Source: Gymnopus androsaceus JB14
Lineage: Eukaryota; Basidiomycota; Agaricomycetes; Agaricales; Omphalotaceae
Direction: 5' to 3'
Length of the DNA: 64,000 bases
Assembly (NCBI GenBank): GCA_009733575.1
Contig: ML769434.1
Location: 62,444 to 126,443, forward strand
The translations under genes and the position numbers were made by a program. Positions 1 through 11,977 of the stretch are shown piece after piece; within the stretch, counting starts at the first letter, position 1; every line of letters starts with the position of its first letter. The notes below the pieces were generated by a model that saw only the letters and a list, made by a program, of their open reading frames with translations, ran no database searches and was not told the origin of the DNA.

Positions 1-1267
1 AGTAGAATCCTCGAGACCTTCTTCTACAATCTCAAACTCGTCTTTGCCTTCTTACCGCTCGAATGCCTCGTCCTACAATGCCAGCCGTGACGACGATTAC
101 AGCAGCAGCAGATACAGTTCTGCAACTTCCAATGTCCCTGATCAGTCCTACGATAGCGGGGCCAACTTGACCGATAAATACAGAAGGAACAACGGCGTTG
201 GAGATGTTTATTCCCGCGGCGCAGCCAACCAGGAGCAGGAGCGTAACGAGTTATTTTCTGGATACAATCCTCAAAAGGGCGGCTCTGGCAGGTTCTTCGA
301 TGGTCCCGGTGCCGGTCGTGATCCAGCTCCTGGCGAGGAGAACGATGAGGATGTAGAAGGCATCAAGCAACAGACTAGATTCGTCAAGCAAGAGAGTGTT
401 AATTCTACTCGAAACGCTTTGATGATGGCTAGGCAAGCGGAAGAAACTGCTCGTGGAGTTAGTATGCCCTCAACTTTCACTATTACTCTTTTGCTGAAAT
501 ACCTTTGCAGACCCTCAGTAAACTGGGTGACCAGTCTGGCAAGTGACTATTTTCGTTTCTTCTATATCGATTCTAATCAGTCTTACAGAAAGTCTTGCCA
601 ATACTGAAAGGCATCTCGACATGTCCAAGTCGCATGGACTGCGTGCTGAAGATAAAACCGATGAGCTCAAGAAGCTTAATCGCTCCATCTTCCGTCCTGT
701 CATCACATTCAACAAGGATGCCAAACGCCGTGCTCAGGAGGCCAAAATTCAGGAGCGATACGAGGAGGATCGGTCGGAGAGAGAAAGAACTATGATGGAT
801 GTCCGTGAGACGCAGAACCGTCTCGGTCGTGCAGCCACATACGGTCGTGCAGAGGATGATGAGAATCTGTTGTATAACGGTCCTCCTGGAGGCACGGGCG
901 AGGAAGGAATCAGTGGTAGTGCGGCGCCTGGAAGGACCTTCCGCAAGTCCGAGCAGCAGAGAGCTCGCAACCGAGAACAGAACAGCCGATATCGGTTCGA
1001 AGCAACCGCGTCGGATGATGAGATTGAGGACGAGTTGGATGAAAACTTGGACGAGATTTCAGATGTGACGAAGAGGTTGAAGGCTTTGGGCAGCGCGATG
1101 AGTGAGGAACTGGACTCGCAGAATCGTAGGATCGATAACATTACGAGCAAGACTGACGGCGTTGACATGAAGCTCGCCAATCTTACGAGGAGGGTGAGTA
1201 TCGAAGTTTCATTCTCGTGTTCTTGACTGATCTATTTTTTCTACCAATCTAGCAAAAGAAGATTTGA
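1..1267 (+). CDS. SEC9: SEC9/SNAP-25-type Q-SNARE (5' end outside window)
   Basis: t-SNARE with two SNARE helices that pairs with a syntaxin and a vesicle SNARE to fuse secretory vesicles with the plasma membrane. The frame is open from base 2, so the N-terminus is missing. Exons read as <1-457, 511-538, 589-1193 and 1253-1267 (stop TGA). A low-complexity Ser/Tyr/Asn-rich N-region is followed by the Qb helix (VKQESVNSTRNALMMARQAE onward, continuing across two introns into LANTERHLDMSKSHGLR) and a C-terminal Qc helix with SQNRRIDNITSKTDGVDMK, where the Gln is the expected zero-layer residue. There is no transmembrane segment, as usual for this family. Exon 2 is only 28 nt. The following intron (539-588) must start with GCAAGT to keep the frame, so it is a GC-AG intron. 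The SEC9 call is family knowledge plus visible motifs. Confidence 0.9.
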
Positions 1268-1541
1268 TTTTCTCTATATTTCCGTGAACGAGCATTGAAG
1301 CATCTTGGTTAATGGACTTGATTTGGATTCTGTACTCTTCCTGTACATCTTATCGTCTCGCACGTTTCAACAGTAGTTCTTTGATGTCGACGGTATCGGG
1401 CTATAATTATTACTTGTTCCTCTTTCTTTTTCCCTCGCAAATTCCTGAACTCATCAGCTGTCCCAGTGTCTTGTCTCTCACATGGTAGTAAGTATAGTAT
1501 AAAGAGGAGCGTACGTCGTGTTTCTCTCCCTTAAATCATCA

Positions 1542-3981
1542 ATGAAGACATTACCTCTCATCCTGCATTCTGTCCTCTTTGGACTCGTTCAATCTGCTTC
1601 CCTCGAGGTTAAACTCACTTCCGGAACGTTCCTAGGCGTCTCAACTCCAAATGGAACAGACCAGTGGCTGGGAATACGTTATGGTACTCCGCCAGTTGGA
1701 GACCTTCGGTTCAAAGCACCTGTTGCCATCACTCAACCAAACACTACTACCGTCCAAGATGCTTCGACTTTCGGCAACGCTTGTCCTCAGCGGCCGGCGA
1801 CAGATTTGGGTGCGCCGCTGAGCGAGGACTGTCTTTTCCTCAATGTTCATGATTATGACTGTGTATCTTGTAGAAGTTGGTGCTAATGCTATCTTTGTAT
1901 AGGTCTTTCGTTCCCAAAACACAACCGCGGACGCGAAGGTTCCTGTGTTAGTCTGGATACATGTGAGAATAGCTCAGATTTCGTTCAACCATTTGAAAAA
2001 GTTGTAACCTAGTACATATTAGGGCGGAGCCTATACGGACGGGTGAGCTCTACGCTTAGGCTGCTCTGAAAAAGCAGGTACCAACCATTTCTCTCTATAG
2101 CGCAGCTTCTGAGGCCGAATTTGACCCCACTCGTACGTCGTAAAATCTTGCATTACTATCTTACCGAATATCGTCATAAAAGGAATCCTCACACAAAGCG
2201 TCGCCGTTGGCAAACCCATCATTTTCGTTTCGATGTAGCAAATTAAGCTTACTCCTGAGAATGATATGTATTTACTGATAACGACCTGCCTTACCAGAAA
2301 TTACCGGTTGAACACGTTTGGATTTGTAAGTCCGTTATATGTACCGAGATATCCCTTATACTTACAGCTTTATGTTTATGGTCAGCTTTCCAGCTCACTC
2401 GTCGCCCCTGAAGATCTCAACGCAGGTCTACTCGACCAACGCTTAGCATTCGAGTTCGTCCAGGACAACGTAGCTGCTTTCGGCGGAGATCCAAGTATGC
2501 ATTCCTCACCCGATTAAGAAATGAAAACTGAATAGTATCCGTTTTGACTTTTTTCAGCAAAGGTTACAATTTGGGGCCAAGTAAGACAGACTACATGTCA
2601 CGCTTTATTTGCCACATTTGTGCTTACAATCATCTCCAACCTAGTCCGCTGGGGCAGGAAGTGTCGAATCACACATTCTGTATTCATCGAACCGAACTCT
2701 TTTCAGAGCGGGCATGGGTGATTCTTCTACCGGACCATTGCGAGTCTTCGTCGTTCGGTGGTAACCTGGAATCTGATTGTTGTTGAATCTAGTAAATCCT
2801 CTCCTCCAGCAAGCACTTATGATCGACCTGGTCTACCATTCAGCAACCTCCTTAAAGCTAGTGGATGCACTTTCGGTCCCGAAGCAATCCCATGCTTGCA
2901 GAGTATACCATTCGAAGTGCGTCCGGATTGAACGATTTGCGATTTTTTTTCTTAATTAACCTAACCTATCTTATGTAGACTCTTCTGAACATCAGTAACA
3001 CGTTGATTGACGGGGCGCTAAACGGACAACTCTGGCAACCTTCAATCGGTCCACCAGGGAGTTTCGCTGATGTTGAAGCGTCAATCAAGATCCAGAGCAA
3101 GGAATTTCTTCACGTACCTTACCTAGGAGGAACGAATGTAAGTTAGTTGATTGAACTCTTTGTTCTCATACTGAGCCGCATCTACAAAGGTGAATGAGGG
3201 AACAATATTCAGCCCTTCCATCGAGGGTCTGGGTCTTACCGGCGCTGCACAAAACGAAGCTTTCATCAACTTTATTGGCCACCTAGTCATTGATAACAGT
3301 ACTTTGACTGAAGATGTCTATAATGATATCCTCGCTATGTGGCCAGGCGAACGATCCACTCTTGGGAGCACCATTCAACACAGGAGACTCCCTTTTTGAT
3401 CGTGGAGAAGCATGGTACACTGACGAGTTCTTTCTGTCGCCCCGGCGATTGTTCTTTGAAAACGCAGCTGCCCTGCAACCATATGTTCGCATACTACTTC
3501 AGAGAGTTCATCCCTGGACAGAATCCCATGCTCGGAGGTGATTTACTTTTCTTGCAATCATATTACATGAAATGTAGACTGATCTAATTACACACAGTCG
3601 CTCACGCTACGGAGCTGCTTTTGCTGTTTGGACCAGTGCCGACTGCGGTTGAGGATACTTTTGCCAACCAAATGCTTAATTTCTACATCAACTTTATCAA
3701 CGATATGAATCCTGGATGTGAGTCCATAATTGACCTGTCGAGTCGGAGCTAAAGCTATTTTTTTTTCGTCCACAGCTCCCTGGCCAGAGTATAGTACAGC
3801 TGCCAATGCAAACAATGTCATGCAACTGCTACGCAACAACATAATCGCGATTCCAGATAGTACGTATCGGACTCACGCTGGAAGTCGTTTGGGAACTAAC
3901 GAGAGAATTTATCTAGCTTGGGATATTGATAAGACCGATTTCTTGAATACGCAAAAGGTTCTCGATGAATTCCAGAAGTAA
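1542..3981 (+). CDS. Type-B carboxylesterase/lipase, secreted, with two apparent frameshifts
   Basis: Secreted alpha/beta-hydrolase of the cholinesterase-like family. The start at 1542 gives a signal peptide ([19 protein letters not shown]). About 15 exons can be followed: 1542-1862, 1903-1962, 2023-2042, 2101-2132, 2183-2234, 2298-2325, 2386-2494, 2558-2580, 2645-2760, 2793-2916, 2979-3137, 3190-3537, 3598-3717, 3776-3859 and 3917-3981. Visible family motifs are [18 protein letters not shown], the nucleophile elbow GQSAGAGS, and the catalytic-His segment [13 protein letters not shown] near the end. The donor at 2761 is uncertain because it makes a 32-nt intron. The reading frame must shift by one base near 3342 (before [18 protein letters not shown]) and again near 3482 (before [15 protein letters not shown]). 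Both look like single inserted bases, so this is either a young pseudogene or a residual sequencing error. Confidence 0.85.
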
Positions 3982-4659
3982 ATAATAGCTTTTTATTCAG
4001 CTTAGTCCTGCAATGTAACAAATCATTGCCATTTTTTGTTGGTGCATGGAGCTATGGTACGTTCGGATACTATGATGTGCAGGATCTTCCAAACAATGCC
4101 TGATTGAGAGCTTATTTTCGAGCTCCCTGTCCTGAAGCCTTGGAGCTGGTTAGTCTGCCATGAGCAGACACTATATATGATGATCGTTGAAACGATGTAG
4201 GAGTTGGGTTTCCTTCACAAGATTAAGCAGACACCTCACTCTTCGCTTTTAATTCGTCGATCTCCGCAAGATTTCGTGGCCTATTTAATTCATCTCGTAA
4301 AATTTATCTTTTGTGTTGCCAGATATATTGTAGAACCATTCAGAGTTTCTTTGTCAGAGATACAGTGTTTAACCGCTCCTTTACCAATCACCGATCCCCA
4401 GTCGAGACCTGCATTTATGCGTAGCGGTAAGCAAAATGAAACTTTGCTCTAGTAGAATTCAGATCTTCAACTTGGCAAATCGAACAGAAATCACAGCGAA
4501 ATGCAGCCCCTCTGTTAACACCATCTTCACGCCTCGGGTACAACCCCAGGTAGATGATCCTCAGATACTCGTCTGGCCCTGCGACACTTCACCCCAATGA
4601 GATGAACTAGATTGACTCGATACTTACTACTCCAAAGCGCACGTCAGGACCTTAGGGAC
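3982..4659. other. Intergenic, no gene recognised
   Basis: About 680 bases after the esterase stop. Short open frames are present but none has a recognisable domain or consistent splice structure. I see no repeat or mobile-element terminus here. Confidence 0.4.
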
Positions 4660-5092
4660 TAAGACCGGGAGATTCAGATTCTCGAGTCCCGTAGGTTGGT
4701 ATTTGCTAGGAAGCAAGAGCACGTACGAAAAGGTATGGCCCATCTCCAGACTTTGCTTTTACCTTTCCGAAAGATTCCCGACGAGATTTTGCAGCGAATC
4801 TTTGAAGATTGCTGTGACGGTTCCGACAATCGCTTCATTCTGCGCAAGACAGCGGAGAGCCTATGGATACTATCAGAAATATGCCTGTGTTGTCTCTGAC
4901 CAGTGTCTGTTCAACCGTGGCGTAGGAACGGACTCTCCATCCCGGGTATATGGTCGAGGATTAGAGTCCAATTCGGCCCTGCTACTCCTCCGCATTTTCC
5001 TAAATCGGTCGGCATCAGTACCATTGTCCATCACATTAACCTCAAAACACTCCCTATCGAGTGAAACGAAAAAGAGGTTCTTCCCGTTATAG
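4660..5092 (+). pseudogene. F-box protein remnant
   Basis: A short coiled segment (DREIQILESRR, then FARKQEHVRKGMAHLQ) leads into an F-box-like core, LLPFRKIPDEILQRIFEDCC (about 4750-4815). This arrangement is common in the large agaricomycete F-box family. Its usual continuation is visible in another frame (about 4910-5000) as QPWRRNGLSIPGIWSRIRV, the conserved Trp-rich segment after the F-box. The frame change plus stops indicate a decayed copy. No leucine-rich repeats follow. The F-box assignment rests on pattern recognition alone. Confidence 0.55.
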
Positions 5093-5926
5093 CATCGAGC
5101 ACACATACCGGCGCAGCCTGATCTTTCGATCCGAAGATTATCTGTTCCCTATTCTGTTTCCACATTGTATGGTAGACTTTCCTCTTCTACTACGGACACG
5201 GACGGTACGTAAAATACGCCTGGGTTGGTGTTGGTTGATTGGCGGTCGAAGTTGGGTTTTCCGCAGTGGAAGCTACACACGCGGGAAACATGGGGATGGC
5301 GGCTGTGAGCTGGAAATTAGAGGTCCCCGCAATCCGCGGAGGTGAAGAATCACAAAAGCCGGCGCATATGAGCAGAAGGCCTTGATACCTAGAGTGGTAC
5401 TAGCTGTTACTAGAAACAAGTTTCGGAGACTTTGGACGTCACCATCGGAAGTAGTCAACGGCATGTATTAAAATCCAGGCAGTGACAGGTACAGTCAAGC
5501 GCATGGCACAGGATGAGTAGATCAGATTGTAACTGTCAAGTACCGCAGCTCTGTGCGACTTCCCAGCTCTTCCCAGTCAAGCATAATGGTTTTCATACAA
5601 GGACCAGGTACGTGGTGTATCAGTTGACTGGCTTCGATAGTGTGTTTTACATGACTCGGATTGTTTCAAGGTACTTTTTTCCAATCATGCTATGCCACTG
5701 AGAAACTGATCAGTGATCTTTCAGTGAAGAATCTCAGAACATACATAAAGGAGGTGGAGACAGATAAATTGTAATAAATAGAAGGCACAGATACATCCGG
5801 CTGCTTTCGCCATTTTCTCAGCGCTTTCATTACTTCTGGGACTAAGTAAGTATATAAAAATGAAGGCTTTCGATTTTCAGGTAGTGTTTGGATCCCATTC
5901 TTCTCCCTCAGGCTTCCAAAAATCCA
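5093..5926. other. Intergenic, no gene recognised
   Basis: Region between the F-box remnant and the 7TM gene. Only short open frames without domain signatures. It presumably holds the 7TM gene promoter, but no TATA-like box stands out convincingly. Confidence 0.4.
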
Positions 5927-7343
5927 ATGACTCCTGCTGAAGCTTCTCTCCTTGTAACCAACAGCACATTGGTATACCTTAATCTGGTAACTGGGATTCC
6001 ATTCATTGTCCTCTATGGTAAGTTACTTTGCTTTCAAGTTGAATGCTATGCAAGTGGCATGTTAGAGGATAAATAATGAATGTTCAATATGTCACCTCTT
6101 TTGATGTTGATTTTATTTTAGGCATCTTCTTGCCTTCTTGTGGTGTTGCACTGTATCTTGCTCTGTATGTAGGACTTGGATACACCTTTTTTCTTGAATA
6201 TATGCTGACCAGTGCTGCTCAAATCCAGTCAAGAAAAACGTCAATCCAAAGCCATACTAGTCATTGTGATAGTACTTCTCCTCACAATGACATTGACCTT
6301 GGTCTGTGCAGTGGTGTACATTGTCATGTCATGCAAATACATGTTCATTGAAAATACTGCATGGAGTAAAGGAGACTCAATCAACAAAGAAGCAGAGGTA
6401 CTGGACAGCCTCCTTTCAGACCACACCTTTAACTGGCTTGTAGCTGAGGAATGGCTTGGGGTAGTCCCAGTATGTTGTCTGAGAAAATTCAATGATATAC
6501 CTCTGATACAGCATAATCACTCTCCTTCTTGTCAATTGACAGCTTCTTGTCAGTGACTCCATTGTTACCTGGAGGGCATGGGTAATGTGGCCCAATCATA
6601 AATATGCAAGAATTGCATTTGGAGTGCTCCTGTGCTCAAATATCAGCAAGTGCTCTATTGATATATGCACTAGCAGCACATGTCTAATGTTACAGTATGT
6701 TTCACTGCAGTTCTGTTCATCTGTGATGGAACATTTGATGCCATTTCACTCAACCCATCGAGCCCACTGGGATCCACTATCCCATGGGACTTGGCATCCG
6801 GATTTCTTTCTCTTACTGTCAACATTATTACCACGAGCTCCATTATCATGAAAGTTTGGTGAGTCTATTCATAAATCCAACGTAAATCATGCACTTGCTA
6901 AAGCAGCCCATTTCATTATTAGGTACTACTGGAAAAGCCTACCTCGAGGTTATAGACAAACACCTGCACAACAAATTCTCCTCCTTTGGGCAGAATCAGG
7001 TGCTCTATATTGTGCTGTACAGGTAATTAACCATGCAGACAGTCTCGTGAATTTTCTCACTTTTTCTTATCTGCAGCTGCCTTGGGCTATTTTCCAAGCT
7101 TTGGCTGTGAACAAAGTACAGCAGAGCCCTGAGGTTCTTGCGGAAGGATTCTTAACTAACCTCACAGCTGCTCTTGGGGTGAGAGTAGTTTTGCAGTGAA
7201 CCACATTGGCCCTAAGTCATACTTACTACATTCTACAGGGCCTTTATCCTATTTCTGTGTTCATTGTTGTTAAGCAAAAGGTATCACTGCTAGATGAGAC
7301 TGTCCAACTGGAGACACATATGCCAGCATCCAGGACAAGTTGA
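5927..7343 (+). CDS. Seven-transmembrane protein of an agaricomycete-specific family
   Basis: Membrane protein of the large uncharacterised 7TM family of mushrooms; ligand and function unknown. The ATG at 5927 gives MTPAEASLLVTNSTLVYLNL. Exons I can place: 5927-6017, 6122-6164, 6229-6469, from 6543, then exons ending with the stop at 7341-7343. Hydrophobic segments include LVTGIPFIVLYG, IFLPSCGVALYLAL, AILVIVIVLLLTMTLTLVCA, VCFTAVLFICDG, ASGFLSLTVNIITTSSIIM and GLYPISVFIVV. Family hallmarks seen are LLVSDSIVTWRAWVMWP, YYWKSLPRGYRQTPAQQILL and SGALYCAVQLPWAIFQAL. The junction near 6650-6690 does not resolve cleanly in frame, so either the splice site there is unusual or one base is off. The C-terminus is a short hydrophilic tail. 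Confidence 0.75.
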
Positions 7344-7507
7344 TTGCTAGACCTTTTTAATTACTATATTGTTGACTCCCTTATCTCCAGTTACTTCACC
7401 AAGTTCACTTTGATTTCTCAAATGCAAACCATGTTCATACAGCTTACTCTCCAAGAAAGTGTGGTGTTATATGGTCTTGGGATGCATTTGGGCCAATATA
7501 TCACACT

Positions 7508-7627
7508 CATCAGCAAAACCTGTTTTTTTGCTGGAGAAACCCCATTCATTTGGGACATCTCTGGAGCAAGGTACCCTATTCCAGAGATCTCTGGAGACCT
7601 CCAGTGAAAATACAGGTTTCGCTGATG
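7508..7627. mobile_element. 120-bp MITE with CATCAGC termini
   Basis: Inverted termini: CATCAGCAAAACCTGTTTTT on the left and, in complement, CATCAGCGAAACCTGTATTT on the right, with GCTGG/ACTGG just inside. The core contains a second palindrome around AGAGATCTCT. The same CATCAG...AAAAC terminus occurs in the larger element at 19757-20066. No coding capacity. The TSD is unclear. Confidence 0.6.
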
Positions 7628-8288
7628 CTGTAGATCTAATAAAATTCATCACCACTGTTGATGCAAATACTGCCTTAAACATGGAGAAAGTGTATATGCA
7701 CTTGAATTTTGCTTAATTTTTTAAACTTCATTTATTGTATTAATTTGTGTACAATAACCCACATCAGGAAAACCACCCCTTAGCATGAGTTAGTAAGAGT
7801 TGAACTTGATGGTTCAAGGTGCCCTCATCAGTAAAACATCTGAATACTTGATAGCTTGTAAAGCTTACCTCAAGCTCCCTTCAGGCTGGTCTTGCTCAAG
7901 ACCAGTTAATGTAACCACACCCTTCATTTTCTTGAAAATACACTACAAAGCCCTCAAGCCTGTCTCAAGCACCCCTCAAGCATTTACAAACCCACCATAC
8001 AAGCCCATCTTAAAGTGGACTGGAGTGTGATTAAAAGCACAGAATTACAACAGGTGGCTAATGATTATCATTGATACACAGAAAGAACACAGCATGAATG
8101 TATATACAGTTGCTTAACAGATAGTAATCATTTTGAAGACTAAAAAAATGGTGGGCAAGGGGTTACCATGAAAAATAGATAGTCACTTCAACTCATTATG
8201 CAAACACTAAGTAAGATCAGCAACTAAGAAAAGAAAAATACTTAGTAAACTACTTAGAATGCACTTAAGGAGCAGCTCAATTTACAGA

Positions 8289-8460
8289 CATCAGGAAAAA
8301 TGGTCTGGGCCCAGGATGACCCCAGGTCACTTAGGCAGCCTAGGTCACCTAGGAATAATGCAAAAACTTTGCACACCTCTGGTATCCTAGGCCTCCTAAG
8401 CCTCCTAGGCATTCTGGGGGCATCCTGGGGCATCCTCAGGCTGCCTCAGTCTAGGTTACA
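8289..8460. mobile_element. Partial MITE of the CATCAG / CCTAGG-array family
   Basis: Begins CATCAGGAAAAATGGTCTGG, followed by GGCCCAGGATGACC and clustered CCTAGG, GCCTCCTAG and GGCATCCT words, matching in layout the element at 19757-20066. A matching right terminus is not evident, so this copy looks truncated or diverged. Confidence 0.45.
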
Positions 8461-8801
8461 CAGACTTAACATCCTCCTGAAAAACTTAGATATTGCTGGA
8501 TAATGTCTATGGAGTGTTGAATACAAGTTGAATACCTCTGAGTCTACCTTGAGTCTACCACGCATTTCAGTATAGCAGACCAGTTTTTTTAACACCCTAG
8601 CTCTTGAATCAGGCCTCCGGGGAGCACTGTGGAAAGTGTCCATTAGCTCACAATTTTAATGCACTGCTCACTCCTTTGGAAACCAATTAGAAATGCACAG
8701 TGTAAAGATGCTTCAGCTCATTTCTGGTTACACCCTCGGCTCTATCATTCCATCTTGGTTCCATCCAGAAATTATTAGAATGGATTTTCGAAAATCCTCT
8801 G

Positions 8802-8845
8802 AAGCCGAAAAAAGCAGGTCAATCAATACTCGGCTAGTTACGATG
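8802..8845 (-). mobile_element. Terminal fragment of a TA-type MITE
   Basis: 44 bases matching, with one difference, the reverse complement of the left end of the MITE at 33401-33656 (TIR CATCGTAACTAGCCGAGTAT then TGATTGACC). Only one end is present. It lies about 70 bases upstream of the start codon of the 2EXR-type gene. Confidence 0.6.
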
Positions 8846-8913
8846 ACTATTGCAGAGCGCGCCCATCTTTAGCGCCCATCGGACGCATTCTTTCCTCTTC
8901 TTGCTCATCGAGA

Positions 8914-9804
8914 ATGGCCAACGATCCTCCTACGTTTCTTCAGCTGGCTCGCGAACTCCGAGATCAGATCTATGAGAATGCCTTGCTCACCACTGTTGCA
9001 ACACCTCCCGAGTCCATCCTCCCATGTCTCGTAGATGCATCTGGGCCGCGTACCGACTCGGTGAGGTGGCGACTCACACCCAATCGAGGATCCTGCTTCG
9101 GCCTCATGCACTCTTGCCGACAAATCTACACAGAGATGATCGAGTCTATCAAAAGAGATAATGGTCTGTCTTTTGAACTTGATCTGGTTGTTCTCAAGAC
9201 ACCGTCATCACCAGATGAGGATTCATGGTATCGCGCTCCTGAGGAGATATGGCCGGAATGGGTTGTGCTTCCCATATTTTCGTACTACAATCCAAAGGTT
9301 CAATCGAACGCCTCCTCCCCTGCCATCACCGACTCAACGTGCCGAAGCCTGCGTGTTTCGTTTAGGATTCAATCCCAATTGCGCCTTTGGTGGTGGGCTA
9401 CAGGAGGACCAGCGCCTCTGACACAAACGCTGTTCAGCATGCTGGCAAAATTCCTACTACATGGGCCATTGGGTTTGCACATGAAGTCATCGCAGTCGAG
9501 TGACAGTACATGGAACATAGATACGCTGTCTGTGGACATCGTTGGTGTCGGAAAGACATATACGAATCCTTATGACAGCCAGATCTATACAGTGCCCATT
9601 GAGGTGGTGGAAGATACGGAAGAAGGACTAGGGGTATACTTCATGGAAAAGGTCTGTTCAAGTGGGGCTTTGTCTGGTCGAGTGAGAGTCGTAAGACTAC
9701 TCGTAGATGGCGAGGTTAAACGAGAATGCGTAATTGACCAAGAGACGAGCCTTTCGGCAGATACGAAGAGCACTTGGGCATACTATGGATGGATTATTGA
9801 ATGA
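8914..9804 (+). CDS. 2EXR/F-box-like domain protein, single exon, 296 aa
   Basis: Intact intronless frame. The N-terminus MANDPPTFLQLARELRDQIY matches the start of the fungal 2EXR (F-box-like) domain, in which an LPxELRxxIY-type motif precedes a conserved CxQIYxE segment, here SCRQIYTEMIES. The rest is a mixed alpha/beta region with no further signature. Most relatives are uncharacterised; some may act as substrate receptors of ubiquitin ligases, but that is inference. The ATG at 8914 is the first in frame and gives the full domain. A MITE end lies in the presumed promoter. Confidence 0.75.
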   Translation: MANDPPTFLQLARELRDQIYENALLTTVATPPESILPCLVDASGPRTDSVRWRLTPNRGSCFGLMHSCRQIYTEMIESIKRDNGLSFELDLVVLKTPSSPDEDSWYRAPEEIWPEWVVLPIFSYYNPKVQSNASSPAITDSTCRSLRVSFRIQSQLRLWWWATGGPAPLTQTLFSMLAKFLLHGPLGLHMKSSQSSDSTWNIDTLSVDIVGVGKTYTNPYDSQIYTVPIEVVEDTEEGLGVYFMEKVCSSGALSGRVRVVRLLVDGEVKRECVIDQETSLSADTKSTWAYYGWIIE

Positions 9805-11977
9805 AAAGAAAAGACCAGGAGTGGTGTTTGTATGTATCTATTTCATATTTCTTTTGTCGTTGAGAGCATCGAAATGTGGAGCAATTAGCTGCAATAAAAT
9901 GAATGTAAATTCTTCTCCTTTCATTATAAGTAGCTATTTGTTGCAGAACGTGCAACTTGGAGCCCTGGTGAGTACAGAGGAGAAAAAGGAAGGTAATTTG
10001 GCATTGCGAAACGCACGAAGAGGAGGAGATGAAAGGTGCAGGTGGCCGCAAAGTTGGGAAAAAAGGGTTCTGGTACCGGTATCGTTTCTGTGCTCTGGTG
10101 TCCGTATTAGAGAAACTGTAAGACTATATAGATTGGGATACACACGGAGTACAGTGTCTAAGTAAATGTATCCAAAAGTAAAAACCAACGTACTGTAAGG
10201 AAAGTAGGGGAATCAAGACGAAAATCCATAATAGCTCAAATCAACGACAAACTGCAGTGCACGGAGCGCTGAAAGGATGAGCAACATCCGACTTTGAAGA
10301 CGGATAATAACATTAAAGCATTGGACCTGAGAAAAACACCATGCACTTCAGTACACGTACTTCAACTTTCCACCCAACGTCTCGCAGTCAAATACACATC
10401 TCCTTCGTTCTCACATTGTAATTCTGTAGGGAACTTCCTATATCCCTGGAGAAAGCTTTCTTCAAAGGCTAAGGAAGTCCTTGAAGTATGTTGTCACGGG
10501 CGGGCGAAATTTGGAGTTCCACAAAATCTCTAAGCCTTTGGAACCAGCCACATAGTGGTCCCAGAGAAGCGGAGGATAGAAGGGATTTTTTTTCCGCGAC
10601 ATACACGGTAAAGCATGATATGTCATGCCGATATAGAGATCTTTACTAGACCCTTTCAGCAAATCCTAATCAAAGTCAATCATTGAATCAAGATTAAAGT
10701 AAAGCAAAGACAAAGAATGGAATATGTCATCAAATACCTGTCCGAATTCTGTTGCGCACTCCGAAGAGCCTAGCGGTTCGAGACTCTCCTGAACCACAAT
10801 CTCACCGCGTCTCGTATCGTCTGGTGAGATCAACAGACTACGCTCGTAAGCTCATGACTCGAATGTTTTCTGGTACAACAAATGCAGCAAATGGTTCAGG
10901 AGCCACTTGTGCTCACCGCCATTCGCAGCATCCACGGTGGTTTGGATCAGGTCGGTTTCAGCCTCTCGTGTCTTGCTCGGATAGTAGTAAATACCGATTT
11001 TGACTATGAAGATATCGCCGACCCGAACGCATTCTCGAGCACCCGAAATCTTAACACGACGATGTTTCCGCATTCGATAACACCATGAGCACAGTATACT
11101 GTAAGACAGCTGTCTCTTCGACAACTCGATCACTTTCATTGTCAATGCGGTTCGACTGCCGTGATTTCTTGGATGGAGTGGGAGTGGTAAATGACAGAAG
11201 CGAGTAATGGAGCGCTCGTGGCTGTGCAAAAAAAGAATACGGACATGTGATGGCGATGACCAGCGCTTCTGCTTCGCGAAAACCCACTTCACACTTCTTT
11301 TCTCACTACTGCTCCAGTGGCAAGTCTTCTTTGGCATCGTGTACAACAGTTTATGGAGTGTCTTCATAGCTATACTTAGATTTGGTTGGATGTACGTCAG
11401 TGAACGTCACTACCTTCCTTGCCGCTCATAGTATACTATATTCTTCCAGGTTAGCGTTTCTCTGTGTGTGCTCGAGGACAAGAAGAAACAACATATGACA
11501 CACTTTGGGAGTAATATAGTAACCTTCCGAGCTCAAAAAGTGTGTTATTCGAAGGTGGACGAGATTGCAGCTTGAACATCCTTGCGCGTATATATCTTTC
11601 TCCTCTCGATATACTATATATTCACGCATGTGTTTGATGCTTAGCGCTATGCTTTCTGTCCCATGCACTTTCCAGATTTCGCTCGCAATAGCACGCAAAC
11701 ACGTCGATAAGTGGAACCGAATACACTATTTATCAAGATCCGAACCTAAGATCTAAGACTTAGGAAATGAATGACTTGACCGAGACTGTAACGGGTATCA
11801 TTCGAGTATCATTACACAGACCAAACACAAACCGATCTTCTTCGCCTCCGCTGATGTTCTGTCTTGATGTTCTGTCCGACATGCTGTCTGTCGAACATCA
11901 TTTGGCGTGCTGAGGATTCCTTCCGGTGAGTTAAAAACAAATCGGTTCCATACTTCTTCTCTCCATCTCTTTTCAAT
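9805..11977. other. Long intergenic interval, no gene recognised
   Basis: About 2.2 kb with several mutually overlapping short frames on both strands and no convincing domain, splice chain or mobile-element end. A minus-strand frame at 10462-10662 has a protein-like composition but no recognisable family. I leave it unannotated. Confidence 0.35.

Noticed and set aside
10852..11367. 171-aa minus-strand frame and neighbouring frames
   Set aside because: No recognisable motif, overlapping frames on both strands, and no mobile-element ends; treated as chance open frames.
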